DNA of 64,000 bases from Boletus sp. NGJ (GCA_019096195.1 JAGTXK010000141.1:310001-374000); one strand, 5' to 3'; shown: positions 34,214-46,994, counted from the stretch's first letter. Numbers and translations are program-made. The notes: generated from the letters alone by a model not told the origin.

Positions 34214-34969
34214 GTTATGGCATGGGGGCGGTGTGAGGGTACAAAAGGTCGGGAAGTTGTGGTGATGTGGATCGGGGATGTAAGTGGTTCTGGAAGAGAG
34301 AAAAAACAAAGGATGAAAAATATTCGCAGATCGGTCGTTGCGCTTTATCGTCGACACTCGTCTACGTTCTCCCTCCAGCAAAGGGGAGACAAGATACCCT
34401 GATGACTGGGCGGCATGGCTGTCAGTCGCTTTAATTGCTTCCGTTGTCGACGTTGTGTATAGTTTTATGTTGAAGATGGGTCCGTCAGACGCACCATTTG
34501 GGACTCGGGTCCAGGAGAGGAGAAATGAGACAGGAGGAAACGTTTAAACGTTCCCTAGGTTGTTCCATGACAGATATTTGAATCTTCTTACATCCTCCCC
34601 AACCTACTAGAAACCTCTATTCGCCATCGATGAATCATATATGCTACCTGGAGAAAAGCGAAACAAAGACAAGTGACGAATCCAGGATACATATTAATAT
34701 TGAATGAAAAAAAAGGAAATAAGAAAGAAAAGAAAGGTAATGTCCACTACATATACAAGACGGGACGACGATGGCGACTAACCGGAATGATACAAAATAC
34801 ACTAAACAAAAACGGCTGACAAGTCGATTGCTTATGGTACGAATATACGCCACCGTCCTTTTTTTGCTGGTGTGGTGTATGTATATTGGGCGTGTGGTGG
34901 TGGTGTTGTGGACATGAGAGAGAGAGAGAGAGAGAACGAGAACGAGAGAAGAGGGAAATCACGAAACCA
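34214..34969. other. Convergent spacer with GA microsatellite
   Basis: About 755 bases between GT-B (+) and the MFS gene (-), holding two 3' UTRs. A (GA)10 tract lies at 34916-34935 close to the MFS stop codon. No gene seen. Confidence 0.6.
34916..34935 (+). repeat. (GA)n microsatellite
   Basis: About ten GA dinucleotides followed by degenerate aacgag units, 35 bases downstream of the MFS stop codon (in its 3' UTR on the minus strand). Confidence 0.9.
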
Positions 34970-37900
34970 CTATCGGATCAAAAAGCTATGTGCCACAGCG
35001 AACGCGCACACCACCGCACATGTCAGGAATCCAAGAGGGTACCCCGACGGGTCGTTCTGTGTGCTCGCCGACCAGAGCTGTCAACGGGTACACGTTATGT
35101 CAGCGTCCGAACTCAGAAACAAAAGGGGAAGGGACACTGACCCAGCCCCCAAGAATCGGCCCGAAACAACGCGCAAGACTGACGATACTTTGTGCAGCGC
35201 CATTGGCAAAGCCGACCGCTGCTGGAGGAGTCACTTTTTGAGGAAAAGGGAAACTCAGTCGGGGCACATCAATTACAAGAAGAAAGAGGACGTACTGTAG
35301 TTTAGGAGGATAGCCACTGCCGTGTAGGCAAACGTGTTGCCACAATACCGAACAGCGCTGTGCGTTTCAGTTAGTCGGCAATGAAGCAAGAATCCGTCAA
35401 GATAGATGCGCTTACGTGCTCACGGAGAGCGCTGGAGAAAAGAGGAGACCATGAGACTTGGAATACTGAACGACATTGATGCGGGCTTACCAGCCATGAG
35501 GAAGAAGTGGCTGCTGCCCGTCGCACTTGCAAAGACGCGGTATAGGATGACGGTGAGGTAAGCAGGGATGAACAGGAACGACCCGAGACGGAACATCGCC
35601 ATGTGGGAGAAACGTCCACGAGGAGGGCTAATGACAGTGTTAGAAACGTTGCGGGTCGCGAGGAAGACATGTGCACGTGCCCAATATTACTAAAGGAAGG
35701 GATTAGCACCAGTACATGGGACAGACGAACACACATATAACTCACGGATAAAGGTGGAATTGGTAGACAGTCTGGAACAGACACATCAAAGCAACTGCAA
35801 AATACAATATCAACAGTACTCGGGGTCAAGATACCAGTACCACGCACTCAATTGCGAAAAATCTCCTGGGGTCAGGCTCAACCCTCCAGAACTATAGTCG
35901 CTATCATTATCGTCGTTAACCGCATCACCAACTCGAAAAGAACACTCGACTCACGTGACGAGATATGATAGAAATACTTGATCGTGCGTCGTGCTGTGTA
36001 GCGCTAGCAACCCATACTGGACGATGACCAAGATAGGGAGCTGGGACATCAAAGTAGGAGGTTTCTCCGCCACTTCATCTCCAGCGCCAGCCTCGGTCCC
36101 ACCAATAGCCCCGCGGCGCTCAAGAATAGGGGGTAACGCATCCGAAGGCTCTGCTTCGCGCAATTGCGCATCAAGCACAGCAGGCGGCGTCCGAACACCT
36201 GCGTGGGCAAAAATACTCGGGCCGGTCGTAGATGACCGGCGTGAAAGATGGGCACCTCCCGAGCATGGATGAACCCAACGCAGATGTTCGCGAGACAGAG
36301 CGTCGGGGAAGACCACGGGCCGACGCGAACATAGCCGTCGACGAACGCGGACCATGCTGGGATGAGATCGTTGCTCCATCAATGCTCCGCGAATCCGTCC
36401 TCCCACGCAGCACCCCAAAAACGTCCTGGTCAGCAACATCCTCTTCGCCATCCATTCTTGCCTGCTCCTCATCCGTTGGCATACCGGCGTCTAAATCGTA
36501 CTGTTCCTCGACGTCAACGTTCATTGCAGCAGCAACCCACAAATCTGCGATGTTCGTCACCGCGTTTTCATTCGCTATGAGCAATCGCTGCGTGAAGTTG
36601 AGCTCTGAACCATCATAAGATGACTGGTGGCCATCAAAATAGTTACTCCGCCGGCTCCTCAGTGTGCTCGCCATACTCCTGCGTGGCGTAATCGTATTCG
36701 CTAATCGATGTCTTTGATTTCCACTGTAACCGTACGCGGACCCGTTCGCCCGACTCAATCGTTGTCTGTTTATGGGAGGAGACGAAATCAAAGGAACGGA
36801 TGTTGTAGTGGAGGGCTCGGTAGGATGAATGACTGGGGAACTGGATCCAGTATATATAGAGAATGAACGCGAGATTTTCCGCCTAAGAGTACCGAACAAC
36901 CCTGTAGGTTGTTCATCTTCAAGCGGCTCTTCTGTAATCTCGCCTTCTTCAGGTATCGTCGGGTGTTGGTTTTCAGGTTTCTCCGGGGGGAGGCGGATAC
37001 TACCTTCTCTTGGCCCTCCATCTCGACCAAGGAAAAGTGACAAGATCGAGCCTATGTGGGAATGAGCGGGATAAGCGACGTGAAAAAGACAAGAGCCACA
37101 CCGATCAATGTAATGCTACCAGCGATAGCGCATGGCAAGAAGTACGGGTAATCCTCGAATAACGGGATAGGACCAAACGCCTGTGGCCATTTTTCCGCGG
37201 GTCGCTCGACTGAAATATATGTTTGAGCCGTTGCAAAGCTGATCAGCGACGAGATAACGTACATGCTCCTCCAACAATAGCGCCAGCGACACCTCCAAAA
37301 CCCCAACAAAAGCTGTAGTGAAATATACAGGTTAGCAATCGTTTGAAATCCACATCACAGGATTTGGTTACCCCATGATGGCATATGCTCTGCCTTCGTT
37401 AGTAACGTCGGTAACGGTAGCAACGCATCCGCGAGCCACACCAACTGCACCCGCAAAGACGCCTTGAAGCAACCGAACAGCGAGAGCCTGGCGGAACGAT
37501 GTGCAAGTGCCGAAAATCGAAACAGTGACTGCACTCCCAAACAAGGACAAAAACAATACAGTCCGATGACCATGCTTATCGGCTACAGTAGCCTGCGAGA
37601 TGCCTGAGTAAACCACAGCGGAACACATGGAAAATGATCTATACACACCCAAAGTAGAGAGGTGAGGAATTGGGTGAGAAAAAATGCCGCCACTGGATGA
37701 ACGGGGTGAGCGCATTTCCGAGACTGGATGCTTGTGCAGGCAGACCTAGAACGCCAGTGTAAAAGGCGATATCCGATTCCTCTTGAAACTCATTGAACCC
37801 TGAAACGATCAAATGCCTCAGAGGAGCCAGAGAATGTCATGCGAGATAAAGTTGTACCTTTGACCATGAAGAGCAAGAACGGCATCGATACGTTTGCAGA

Positions 37901-38294
37901 CAAGAACTCCCCAAGCATGGTCTACATGACGCTGAGAGCTGCAGTGGAAGCGGACAAGTTGCGCACTCACAATGGACAACACGATCATAGATAACCCCGG
38001 CAGAGGTGTCGAGTCTGGTTCCCTGGCGTGCAGTGCGCTCGGGATGGGCGGTCGTTCCGAGGTTGGGGATTTGACAAGCTCGTCGTCCCGACTCATCAAC
38101 CTGGACAATATACTCGGTTGTATCCAGGAGGCGCGCCGCGACTGCCTGCGCTCATGGAGGTCTGAGACCTCGCCGTCGCGGAGTATCCCTGGCGCGTTCG
38201 GGACACCAAATGAACGTCTTGAGGGAGACGACATGTGAAGATAGCCTGCCCGAGGGACCTGTGTGGGTATGCGTGCACCAAGTTTTCGAGCCAT
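34970..38294 (-). CDS. MFS transporter with long central loop
   Basis: A chain of more than a dozen exons on the minus strand. The cytosolic N-terminus (MARKLGARIPTQ onward, with several RRXS-type sites) leads to LSMIVLSI then MLGEFLSANVSMPFLLFMVK (TM1) and FNEFQEESDIAFYTGVL. The signature AFFLTQFLTSLLW and VADKHGHRTVLFLSLFGSAV follow (GRxSDxxGRR-like loop), then GVFAGAVGVARGCVATVTD and CWGFGGVAGAIVGG. After AGSITLIGSILSLFLGRDGG comes a roughly 300-residue acidic/Ser-rich loop, then SQLPILVIVQYGLLAL. The C-terminal half has FRLGSFLFIPAYLTVILYRV, GFANGAAQSIVSLARCFGPI and an end TCAVVCAFAVAHSFLIR. It resembles the fungal drug:H+/Zinc-induced-facilitator-like group. Substrate unknown; some exon edges (near 35,680 and 36,200) are approximate. 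Confidence 0.88.
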
Positions 38295-40540
38295 GGTAGT
38301 AGCCTAATATTAAATACGATGAAGCCTGGGATCAAGCATGGAATTGCGTTGTGGCACTGCGGGAAATTCGCGCTTATGTAATTGACCAAATACAGATGTG
38401 TGTGGATGGCCAAGCTGCCACCATTCGCAGAAATGCCTATCTACAAAAATACGTGAACCAAAGCGCGAATAAATCGCTGGATGCTCCTTTTAGAGTTGTA
38501 GTTACTGTACACCTTATCGGCAAATGCTTATCGAGGGCGAACAAAGGACACAATGCACGGTCAGCTATACCAGTATTCGTACACGCCACCTTAGGAGACA
38601 CCAACTTGCAAAAGCGGGGATACTGTAGTACTTGTCTTGGACTGTCACGTTATTAATTGCTCAGATTGCCGCCGTGGACCACGTAAATCCAGCGAATGTA
38701 CAGCGCTCATCAAGGTTTCCTGGCTGTCTATGAAGCAGGTGGAGAGAGATTTATTCCAAGGTCCTGGAGACTAAAGTTCAGTACTTGCAGGATGGCCGAG
38801 GGTATGAAAATTTTACGGAGATCGAGTTTGGGAATTGGATTGAGCGGGTTCATGGGGATGGACGCAAGAAGGAATGAGAAAAAGGCTTGCTCTTCAATTC
38901 GCATCATGTAATGGTCCTACACCAATTTGGAACCCAGATTTCACGTAGCAACACTTTCATCATACTTATCAGAAGTCGAAAATGGAACAGTAGTAGAGGG
39001 GGGTACGAAACGCCAACCGAGGAGTGTTCCCACGACGCTATAAATTGGGTGGTTCCCATAGGCCACCATGATCCAATCCATTCAAGGCACTTCCTATACT
39101 TGAATGGACGCAGTGGTCGGGATAGCCAACATTTTGCAAGGGAATGTTTCGCAGCAAGAGGACCGAGCGAGGGAACCATCAACCGGACGAGTGGCAGCGT
39201 GAACCTTGCAGCCGATGCAGGCAGCCAGGACGATGACTGCAAAGACGCTGAGTTCCGTTGCACGTACGTCGGGCCCCATGAACCTGGGATGGCATGTCAG
39301 CTAGTCGACGACACATCGCGAAACCAGACGCGACATTGACATTCACAAGGAACATGAATCCAGAGAGTGGATCGCGCGACCATCGGGACATGTTGCATTC
39401 GAGCGAACGATTGGAGCCGCGAGACCAACGTGATGGTCGGGGTAGCAGGCAGACATCGCGAGGAGACAGCGAAGAGTGCGAGTGGAAAGGAAGCTGGAGC
39501 GGGGTGAAACCATTGGCGTCAGAAAGGATCACACCGCAGCAAGCTATGGTAACGTTGATGTCGGCCAAATGAATGCCATACCTTGAGACCTGCGAGACCG
39601 ATGAAACAAACGACGCGGCCAACGGCGAGTCAGGACGACTTGCGCTGAAGGTGTTGGTTACAAACGAGGCGCGTCAGTGTCCGAAACAAATTGATAACGT
39701 GCCAGAGGACTTATCTGAGCCACAGAAGCCACGCGACGAACCCGCGAAACGGGTGAACAAATCCCAAAGGTCAACTTAAGGGAGATGGAGCGAGCACGCA
39801 AGCTGCGATACAGACGTACCGGTGGCGATTGGAAGTTTTGGAACACGTCCGGAGTACCCAAGAGCGACAAGGGCGCTCAGGAACTAGGCTAAAGTGGCGT
39901 AGAACGCGTCATAATACTCCAAGAACGCTTGAAGCGGAAGGACAAAGGAAAGTATACCTAGAAATGTCTCGAGACAAGCCAGGAAACGAGACTTACATCG
40001 AGGGGGACCAGGAAGACCAGAATGGTAAGAACTCGCACCCGAGGCACTAGCTGATGAGCGAGGAAGTCAGGACTAGCGATTCACGCGCAACAAAACAACT
40101 GAATGATTGGATCGGGACTAGATTGAGCGAACAGAAGGCGTCATACGTGAGCAAGACATGGTGTGGATGAACTGGCACGGATGGACGAGCCAGGGGCCGA
40201 GAAATCGAGATCCCGCACACCAGGTACCGTTTGAGACGACCGCTCGTGTGCAACGTGTCGCAGCACAGTGGAAAGACTATGCTTTACGGTAAAAATACGC
40301 ATACATCGTGAGTATTGTATCCTTACGCCGGTTGGTTGTTTTACTCACCAAATTCAATATTCCCGCTGCGGTAGTAGTGGGTTTTTTCATCCCCCCCCCT
40401 CACATCCATTTTGGCGGGGATTTGCACGTTCCTGTCCGCAGTCTTTGTATGTATTTGTTCGCTTTTGTAATCTACTTGTATGTCCTTTTATGGGTGTATC
40501 TGTCTCAGATTCATAACACACCGGGATTTTCCAACTTTAC
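38295..40540. other. Gene-poor stretch before the transposon island
   Basis: About 2.2 kb. Many short open frames on both strands (for example 38887-39339 and 39179-39622) but none recognisable or splice-linked. The plus strand is noticeably purine-rich from about 39,100 to 40,150. It may be decayed sequence. I see no repeat or TE protein here. Confidence 0.45.
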
Positions 40541-40905
40541 GGGGCCCAAAAAGATGTTTCAAAATGTGTTCGTGTTAGTTGATATTATAAAAAAATATTT
40601 TGAGGGCACTTAAAACATTATGTTTTGTGCTCAAATAGGATGTTTCACATTACTTAATATTATCACCTAACTTTTCTACTGTACATTAGAAAATATAAAA
40701 AGATACCTTAAAGTAATTTCAAAATGTAACAATATTAGATTATCTGTTGTGAGCTTACAAAATATTAGTTTTTGGATGCCTATATTATATTAACTAATGA
40801 AAAGTTATTTTCACATACTTAAAATATTAAGTTTTCAGCACTACAAAACTAGTTAGGATAATTTAATATTATAAATTTGCAAAAAGGTGTCAGGACATTC
40901 AGTTG
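40541..40905. repeat. AT-rich block with recurring aatatta motif
   Basis: The composition falls abruptly to very AT-rich. A loose motif (a)aatatta(g/a)gtttt or ttaatatta recurs at about 40,655, 40,725, 40,760, 40,825 and 40,865. It marks the left edge of the transposon island. It may be a degenerate satellite or the remains of an element end. Confidence 0.55.
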
Positions 40906-40964
40906 GCATGGACCGCCCACTGAGTGTCTAAGGAAGCGGCTGCTGAGAGCCTACAGAGATGGAT

Positions 40965-41085
40965 TAGTCGGCCACTTGAGAGTCCATGAGGGGTTAGTAC
41001 AGTACCTAGAAATGAATCCATCAAATGCTTGATTCGGATTAGAAAACTGACCAGGTGGGACTCAACTTGATTTTGGCGATGACTC
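40965..41085 (+). repeat. Left copy of diverged direct repeat
   Basis: Contains gagagtccatgagg, ttagtac, acctagaa and ggcgatgactc in the same order and orientation as the right copy at 47850-47945. The copia element sits at its right edge (TSD GACTC). Confidence 0.6.
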
Positions 41086-41442
41086 TGTTGAAATCAGGCA
41101 AGCACACATGCAGCTGCATGATGGAACGTCACCATGTCACCTGCACATTAACTGGGAGCACTGAAAGTGCCGAGGCACTGTGCGACCACACAGTATACAT
41201 TTCTGCTACATAATTCTTCATTCCCTATGCTCCATCATGTCCATTTGCCGACTTGACGCTATATGATACTTCTCTTTTATTGTTCTTACCCTTCATATAT
41301 AAACTTGATGTATCCAGAATGGCACATCAGTCCATCTGCCTGAAGCGCAACAACTAAGGTGAGTAGTTACCATTCAATACCTACATAAACCATATCTATG
41401 CGCCTGGAGTGCATGGTGTCCTAACCTTGTTTGAATTCATTA
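41086..41442 (+). repeat. Copia left LTR
   Basis: Starts TGTTGAAATCAGG and ends GAATTCATTA. Matches the right LTR along its whole length, with some small insertions relative to it. Confidence 0.88.
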
Positions 41443-44400
41443 GGTTATGAGCCCTGCTTCTCTGAAGCTATGATGATGAATGCACCTCTTACCCTTGATA
41501 CTTTGCTGAGCAATGTGCCCAAGCTTGAGATCAATGGATCCAACTGGGTGATTGTCCTTTTTTGTTTCAGATGGCCATAGATGTGAAGGACTTATGGGAA
41601 CACCTGGACAGAATGTCAGCAGAGCCTACCATGTCCAAGCCTACCCCTGACAGCTGATGAGACAGCTGCCTTAGCCAAGTGGAAGAATGACAAAAAGATG
41701 GAAAAGAACCTACTTATCCAATGAATCCCCAATTCAACTGCATTGTGTATTCACTCATTGATGAGTGCAGCAAAGATGTGGAAAGAGGTTAGCAAGGAAT
41801 ATATGGAAAAGGGGGCTTATGCTCAAACTGATCTTTGTATGGAATTCCTCGAATTGAGATTGTTGAAGGGTGGCAATTTTTGCCAATTCTTGGATGGCCT
41901 ACAGATGAAACAAGAGGAGTTACCAGCTGTCAGTGCCATGATTGATGAAAAAGACTACTGATCTACAATCATCAAATCCCTCCCTAATTCCCTTGCCAAT
42001 TTTGCCTCAATTCATCTTGGCGCTATGCAGCTATATAACCAAATGAAGACATTGTCATCTGACATCTTAATCTCCATTGTTGTGGAGGAGGCTGATTGTC
42101 AGAAAGCCTGATACCCTGTGAAAAATAACAGAGATTCAAAAGACAAGGATGTTGCACTGTTGCTCACCTTGGAATCATCTGCCCGAGGACGTGGCTGAGG
42201 CAGGGAAACCACTGGGAGAGGTGGAAACACTGGTCAAAAACTGCATACCTGCTGGATCTGTGGATCAGACAAGCACCTATCATCATACCACAACAAATCA
42301 GGAGAAAAGGAGAAGGGACCCACCAATGCAGTAAATGTAGTTGCTGACTCTGATTCCAATGATGGAGTCTTTGGAGTCTTTGATCCCCTAAGTGAGGATG
42401 ATGACGAGCTGTCAAAGCCAATGTCTGAATTGTCAGATAATGAAACAGACACATTAGACAGTGGAGACCTCAATATGGATGGTTGGTTTTCACTAGCAGA
42501 GAAGGATGATCTGTCAGATGACAAAGTCATTGATGAGATAACTCACCCAAATAATGGTGAAAACTGCAATGGAAGTCAGTGACACCACTGATAACACCCA
42601 CCGAGTGGAATTGTATGATTCTGGAACAACGCACCATATATTCCCTTATCATGATCAGTTCGAATCAATCACTCCAATCACACCCAAATCACTTACTGCC
42701 ACAAATAAACAACTGTTTTCTGCCACTGGAGTTGGTGACATGATCATAGAAGTTCTGAATGGATATGACATATCGAAATTGCATCTTACTGAAGTGCTAT
42801 TCTCACTCAAAGTTGGATACACACTTGTATCGATTGGGCAGCTTGACAAACTCGGTTTCTCAACTGTTTTTGCAGGAGGATACTGCACCATCAAAGGATC
42901 AGATGGAGAAACAATCAGAAAGATTCTGCACACCTCAAAAGGACTCTACCATATAGTGCATGACTGGGAGGAATCTGCACATGCCGCTATTGAAACAGTT
43001 ACAGTAATGGAGTTACACCATCAATTTGGTCACATTGCACCATCTGCTGCATGACGGCTTGCTGAAAACAGGTTGGTTAGTGGACTAAAATTTGACCTGA
43101 TGAAAGATGAGGGCACCTTTTGTGAGTCATGCATATATGCAAAGGCAACACAGAAGCCAATCGCAAAGGAGTGGCAGGGGGAGTGCATATCTGCTGTTGG
43201 CAACCTAGTCTGGTCAGACATCTGGGGACCAGCACCAATTTCTACCCCACGAAACAAATGATATTATGTGAGCTTTACAGATGACCACTCCCAACTCACC
43301 TATCTGTACGTACTGTACTGTGCCAGAAGAGCAAGACTTTTGAAGCCTACAAGGGTTTTGAGGCCTGGTTGGACTGCCAGCTCGCTGCAAAAGTAAAAAT
43401 GATGCATTTGGACCAAGGTGGTGAGTACCAAGGCCATGAATTCATACTATACCTACAGTGGCAGGGAACTCTGCAACATTTTACTGTGCCCAACATACCA
43501 CAGCACAATGAAGTCACAGAATGGCTCAATCAGATGATTTTGGAGCGCGTCTGCACTCTATTCCATGCTAGCAGCATGCCCAAATTTTTATGGGGCGAAG
43601 CAGCATGACACATTGTTTGGCTGAAAAACTGAACACCTACTAAAGTGTTAGATGGGAAGACCCCATATGAAATCACCTTCAGTTGAAAGCCAGACCTGTC
43701 AAAAGTCTGTGAGTGGGGATCTGAAGTTTTCATATGCACTTAGCTAGGTAGCAAGCTTGCTTGGCGAGGTGAAAAGGTTAAGTGGATAGGAATCAATGAT
43801 CAGGCATCAAACACGTACCACATGTATTGGCCAACGAAATGCATCGTTACCATTGAGTGCAACATCTACTGGTGGGACTTGCCATATGCCGTCAAGGGGG
43901 AGAATGAAGGCAATAGAATGGTGATAAGTGACACCACTGCACCAAGCAATGCCACACCAGCCACTGCCATGATGTCAGCAGACCCCTCAATTGCCACTAC
44001 ACAGCCACCTGTTATGCCACCTCCACCCATCCTCACACCACCCATTGAGAATGCCAATAACGATTCCTCCTGTCCCAAATGATTGTGCCAACTGAGTCAG
44101 TAGATACGTGACATACTCGCTGGACACAGTGCTGACCACACCCTACCATGAGGCATCCAACTCCCCGACCCAGTTTCCAAGGCTATAGGCACCCCTGCTA
44201 TGCTTAAGGGGGAGTCAACTACAGACAGTTCAGCCACTGCATTGCTCAATTACAACAATGATGTTGAGTTCTCACTCAGACTTGATGAGGCCACAGCAGA
44301 AGCAGAGGCACTGAACCCTCTACCATGACTGAAGTAAAATGGTGACCTGACTGGCTACAATGGGAAAAAGATATACAGGAGGAACTAGATATACTTGTGA

Positions 44401-45395
44401 AGGCCGGCACCTGGGAGCTCATCAACCTGCCACCTGAAGCAAATATTGTTGGCTTGAAGTGGATATTCCACACAAAGGAAGACACTGCCAGAAACATAGC
44501 ATGGTACAAGGCACGTCTTGTCATGCAGGGTTTTTCACAGGTACCTGATGTTGACTATTTCAACATATATGCTCCTGTTGCAATGCTTACATCCATTTGT
44601 ACAGTCCTTGCACTTGCCATCCAACATGACCTTGAATTGCATCAAGTCAATGTGAAGGGTGCATATCTAAATGGAGAACTAGCTGCCGATGAACACATCT
44701 ACATGTGACAACCCCCTGGATACACTAATCTAAACCATCTGCACAAAGTGTGCAAGCTCAGAAAAACATTGTATGGACTCAAACAAAGCAACTGATGATG
44801 ATATCAAAAACTCATTGAAATTCTCATCTCATAAATGGGATTCACACAGTGCCAAGTCGACCAAGCTGTCTTCATCAAATGGTCAGAAAAGTCACTAATA
44901 ATCATCATAGTCCATGTCAACAACTGCACCATTGCTGCCATATCTTCCACTCTCATTGCCACTACCAAAACAAGCATGTGCAAACACGTCAAAGTGATGG
45001 ACCTCGGTGAACTGCACTGGCTTCTTGGAATAGAAGTCACGTGCAACTGCCAGGAGCGTCTCCTCTCACTTTCACAATATTTGTATTTAGATTCCATTAT
45101 TTGATGCTTCAACTTCGATGGACTCAAGCCCATCTCAACACCTATGGAGCTGCAAGTGAAGTTATACAGTAAACAATCCCCATTGACTGGCACTGAGTAT
45201 GCTGAGATGCAGCATGTCCCATATCATGAAGCTGTTGGTTCCCTTATGTATGTAGCACTTGGAACTCGATTGGACATATTGTATGCTGTTACGAATGATT
45301 CACACTTCTCCAGCAATCCCAGAATGCCTCACTGGGAGGCAGTAAAACATATTTATAGGTACCTAATCAGAACAAAGAACCTGCAACTTACAATA

Positions 45396-45606
45396 CAGTG
45401 GCTCAAAAAAGTGTCCCAATGTTTGGCTGTTTTGCAAAGACTTGACATTTGCAAAAGAACCAAAAGGTGTTAGCCCTAACCCTTGCTGGGCCATTGATAG
45501 CCCTAATCCTTGCCCTGAGGATGGGCCCTTAGTCATGTGAGTTGGTTGTCATGGCACCGAGTTATAGCCATATTAAAAGGATATGTCATTGGGACACTTA
45601 TTTGAC
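45396..45606 (+). repeat. Tc1/mariner left TIR
   Basis: About 211 bp, inverted match of 46782-46994. The outer end carries TCAAAAAAGTGTCCCAATG and the inner end carries its inverse (CATTGGGACACTTATTTGA), so each TIR is bounded by a ~19-bp motif in opposite orientation. Confidence 0.9.
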
Positions 45607-45746
45607 CCTGATATTATCAACTATCATTTAGTAACTAACATAAGGTTCTGATGGATGCTGTGCTTCAACCCTGTCTGATTATGTCACTTACATAACTCCA
45701 AATGGTATAAAGAGCAGAGATACCATTCAGCCAACCCTACTTCATC

Positions 45747-46763
45747 ATGAAATCCACTCCCTCCTCTGCTAGAGCCAATATTCTTTTTCTCTCTGAATCT
45801 GGCCTTTCTACTAGGCAAATATCATTCCAAACTGGTCTGGGGAAGTCTACTGTGGCCAGGGTTATCAAGGAGATCCACCCAGGCAAGGAAAACATCAAAT
45901 TAGGATGTCCTTCTAAACTTTCTCCTACTGATAAAAGGCGAATTGTCTCTAGTATTACCTCTGGCAAAGTTGAAAATGCTGTCCAGGCCACCCATCTCAT
46001 CAATTCTGCTCTCTCTTCTCCTGTCTCTGCTCAAACTGTTAGGAATGTTCTCAAGTCTGCATCTCTCAAGGCTGTAGTCAAGAAAAAGAAGCCACTCTTG
46101 TCTGTGAAGCATAGGCAACATAGGCTAGCCTTTGCTCTCAAGCACCAACATTGGACTGTGGAGGACTGGACTAGGGTCAGATGGTCAGATGAAACCAAGA
46201 TCAACAGGATTGGGTCAGATGGAAGGAAGTATGTGTGGAAATTGGCAGGAAAGCCTTTGCAAGACAAGGAAGTTCAGGGAACAGTAAAGTTTGGAGGAGG
46301 TTCCTTGATGGTTTGGGGATGCATGAGTTGGAGTGGAGTGGGGATTCTTGCAGAGGTTGAAGGGAGGATGAATGCTGAGCAGTATGTCTCCATTTTGGAG
46401 GATAATCTGCTTCCTTCCATGGAAAATTCTGGAATTCCTGAAGAGAGCATTATCTTTCAACAAGATAATGACCCCAAGCACACCTCTAAAAGAGCCAAGG
46501 AGTGGCTGGAATCTCAAGGGATCAAGCTTCTTGACTGGCCAGCACAATCTCCAGACCTTAATCCCATTGAACATCTCTGGCAAATCCTCAAAAAAAAGCT
46601 CAATAGCTATACAACACCACCAAAAGGAGTATGGGAGCTTTGGGAGAGAATTGAAGTGGAGTGGGGGAAGATAGAGGTTGAGGAGTGTCAAGGATGGATA
46701 GAGAGTATGCCTAGAGGACTAGAGGCAGTGATAAAAGCAAAGGGAGGGCATACAAAGTACTAA
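45747..46763 (+). CDS. Tc1/mari­ner transposase, DD34E
   Basis: Intronless frame of 338 aa. The N-terminus is a paired-like helix-turn-helix region: ILFLSESGLSTRQISFQTGL, then STVARVIKEIHPG, and a second HTH around KLSPTDKRRIVSSI. The catalytic domain has VRWSDETKI (first Asp), FQQDNDPKHTS (second Asp) and SPDLNPIEHLW (Glu). The spacing between the second Asp and the Glu is 34 residues, i.e. DD34E as in Tc1. GRMNAEQYVSILEDNLLP and KFGGGSLMVWGCMSW are other family blocks. Length is normal (about 340 aa), with no internal stop or frameshift, so the protein may be functional. No nuclear localisation signal other than VVKKKKP at about residue 112. Confidence 0.95.
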   Translation: MKSTPSSARANILFLSESGLSTRQISFQTGLGKSTVARVIKEIHPGKENIKLGCPSKLSPTDKRRIVSSITSGKVENAVQATHLINSALSSPVSAQTVRNVLKSASLKAVVKKKKPLLSVKHRQHRLAFALKHQHWTVEDWTRVRWSDETKINRIGSDGRKYVWKLAGKPLQDKEVQGTVKFGGGSLMVWGCMSWSGVGILAEVEGRMNAEQYVSILEDNLLPSMENSGIPEESIIFQQDNDPKHTSKRAKEWLESQGIKLLDWPAQSPDLNPIEHLWQILKKKLNSYTTPPKGVWELWERIEVEWGKIEVEECQGWIESMPRGLEAVIKAKGGHTKY

Positions 46764-46781
46764 ATTGAAGAATAGAAATGT

Positions 46782-46994
46782 TGCTCAAAAAAGTGTCCCA
46801 ATGACATGTCACTTTAATATGGCTATATCTCAGTGCCATGACAACCAAATCACATGACTAAGGGCTCATCCTCAGGGCAAGGATTAGGGCTACCAATGGC
46901 CCAGCAAGGGTTAGGGCTAACACCTTTTGGTTCTTTTGCAAATGTCAAGCCTTTGCAATATAGCCAAACATTGGGACACTCTTTTGAGCCACTG
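46782..46994 (-). repeat. Tc1/mariner right TIR
   Basis: Inverted copy of 45396-45606, ending at CCACTG next to TA. About 95% alike by eye over 180 bases. Confidence 0.9.

Larger units (their letters stand above)
45396..46994 (+). mobile_element. Tc1/mariner DNA transposon, apparently whole
   Basis: A 1,599-bp element flanked by the TA target duplication (45394-45395 and 46995-46996). Terminal inverted repeats of about 210 bp start CAGTGGCTCAAAA. One uninterrupted transposase frame fills the middle. It lies within the RT/RNase H part of a copia fossil, so it is younger than the copia insertion. The two TIRs differ at only about 9 of the first 180 positions. Confidence 0.95.

Noticed and set aside
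37100-37300. Minus frame ending FFTSLIPLIPT as the true MFS continuation
   Set aside because: It runs into a stop. Using the gtgtgg donor gives SITLIGSILSLFLGRDGG, the usual MFS sequence at this place.
38887-39622. Open frames on both strands right of the MFS gene
   Set aside because: No recognisable motif, no consistent splice chain and similar open length on both strands, as expected of purine-skewed noncoding sequence.
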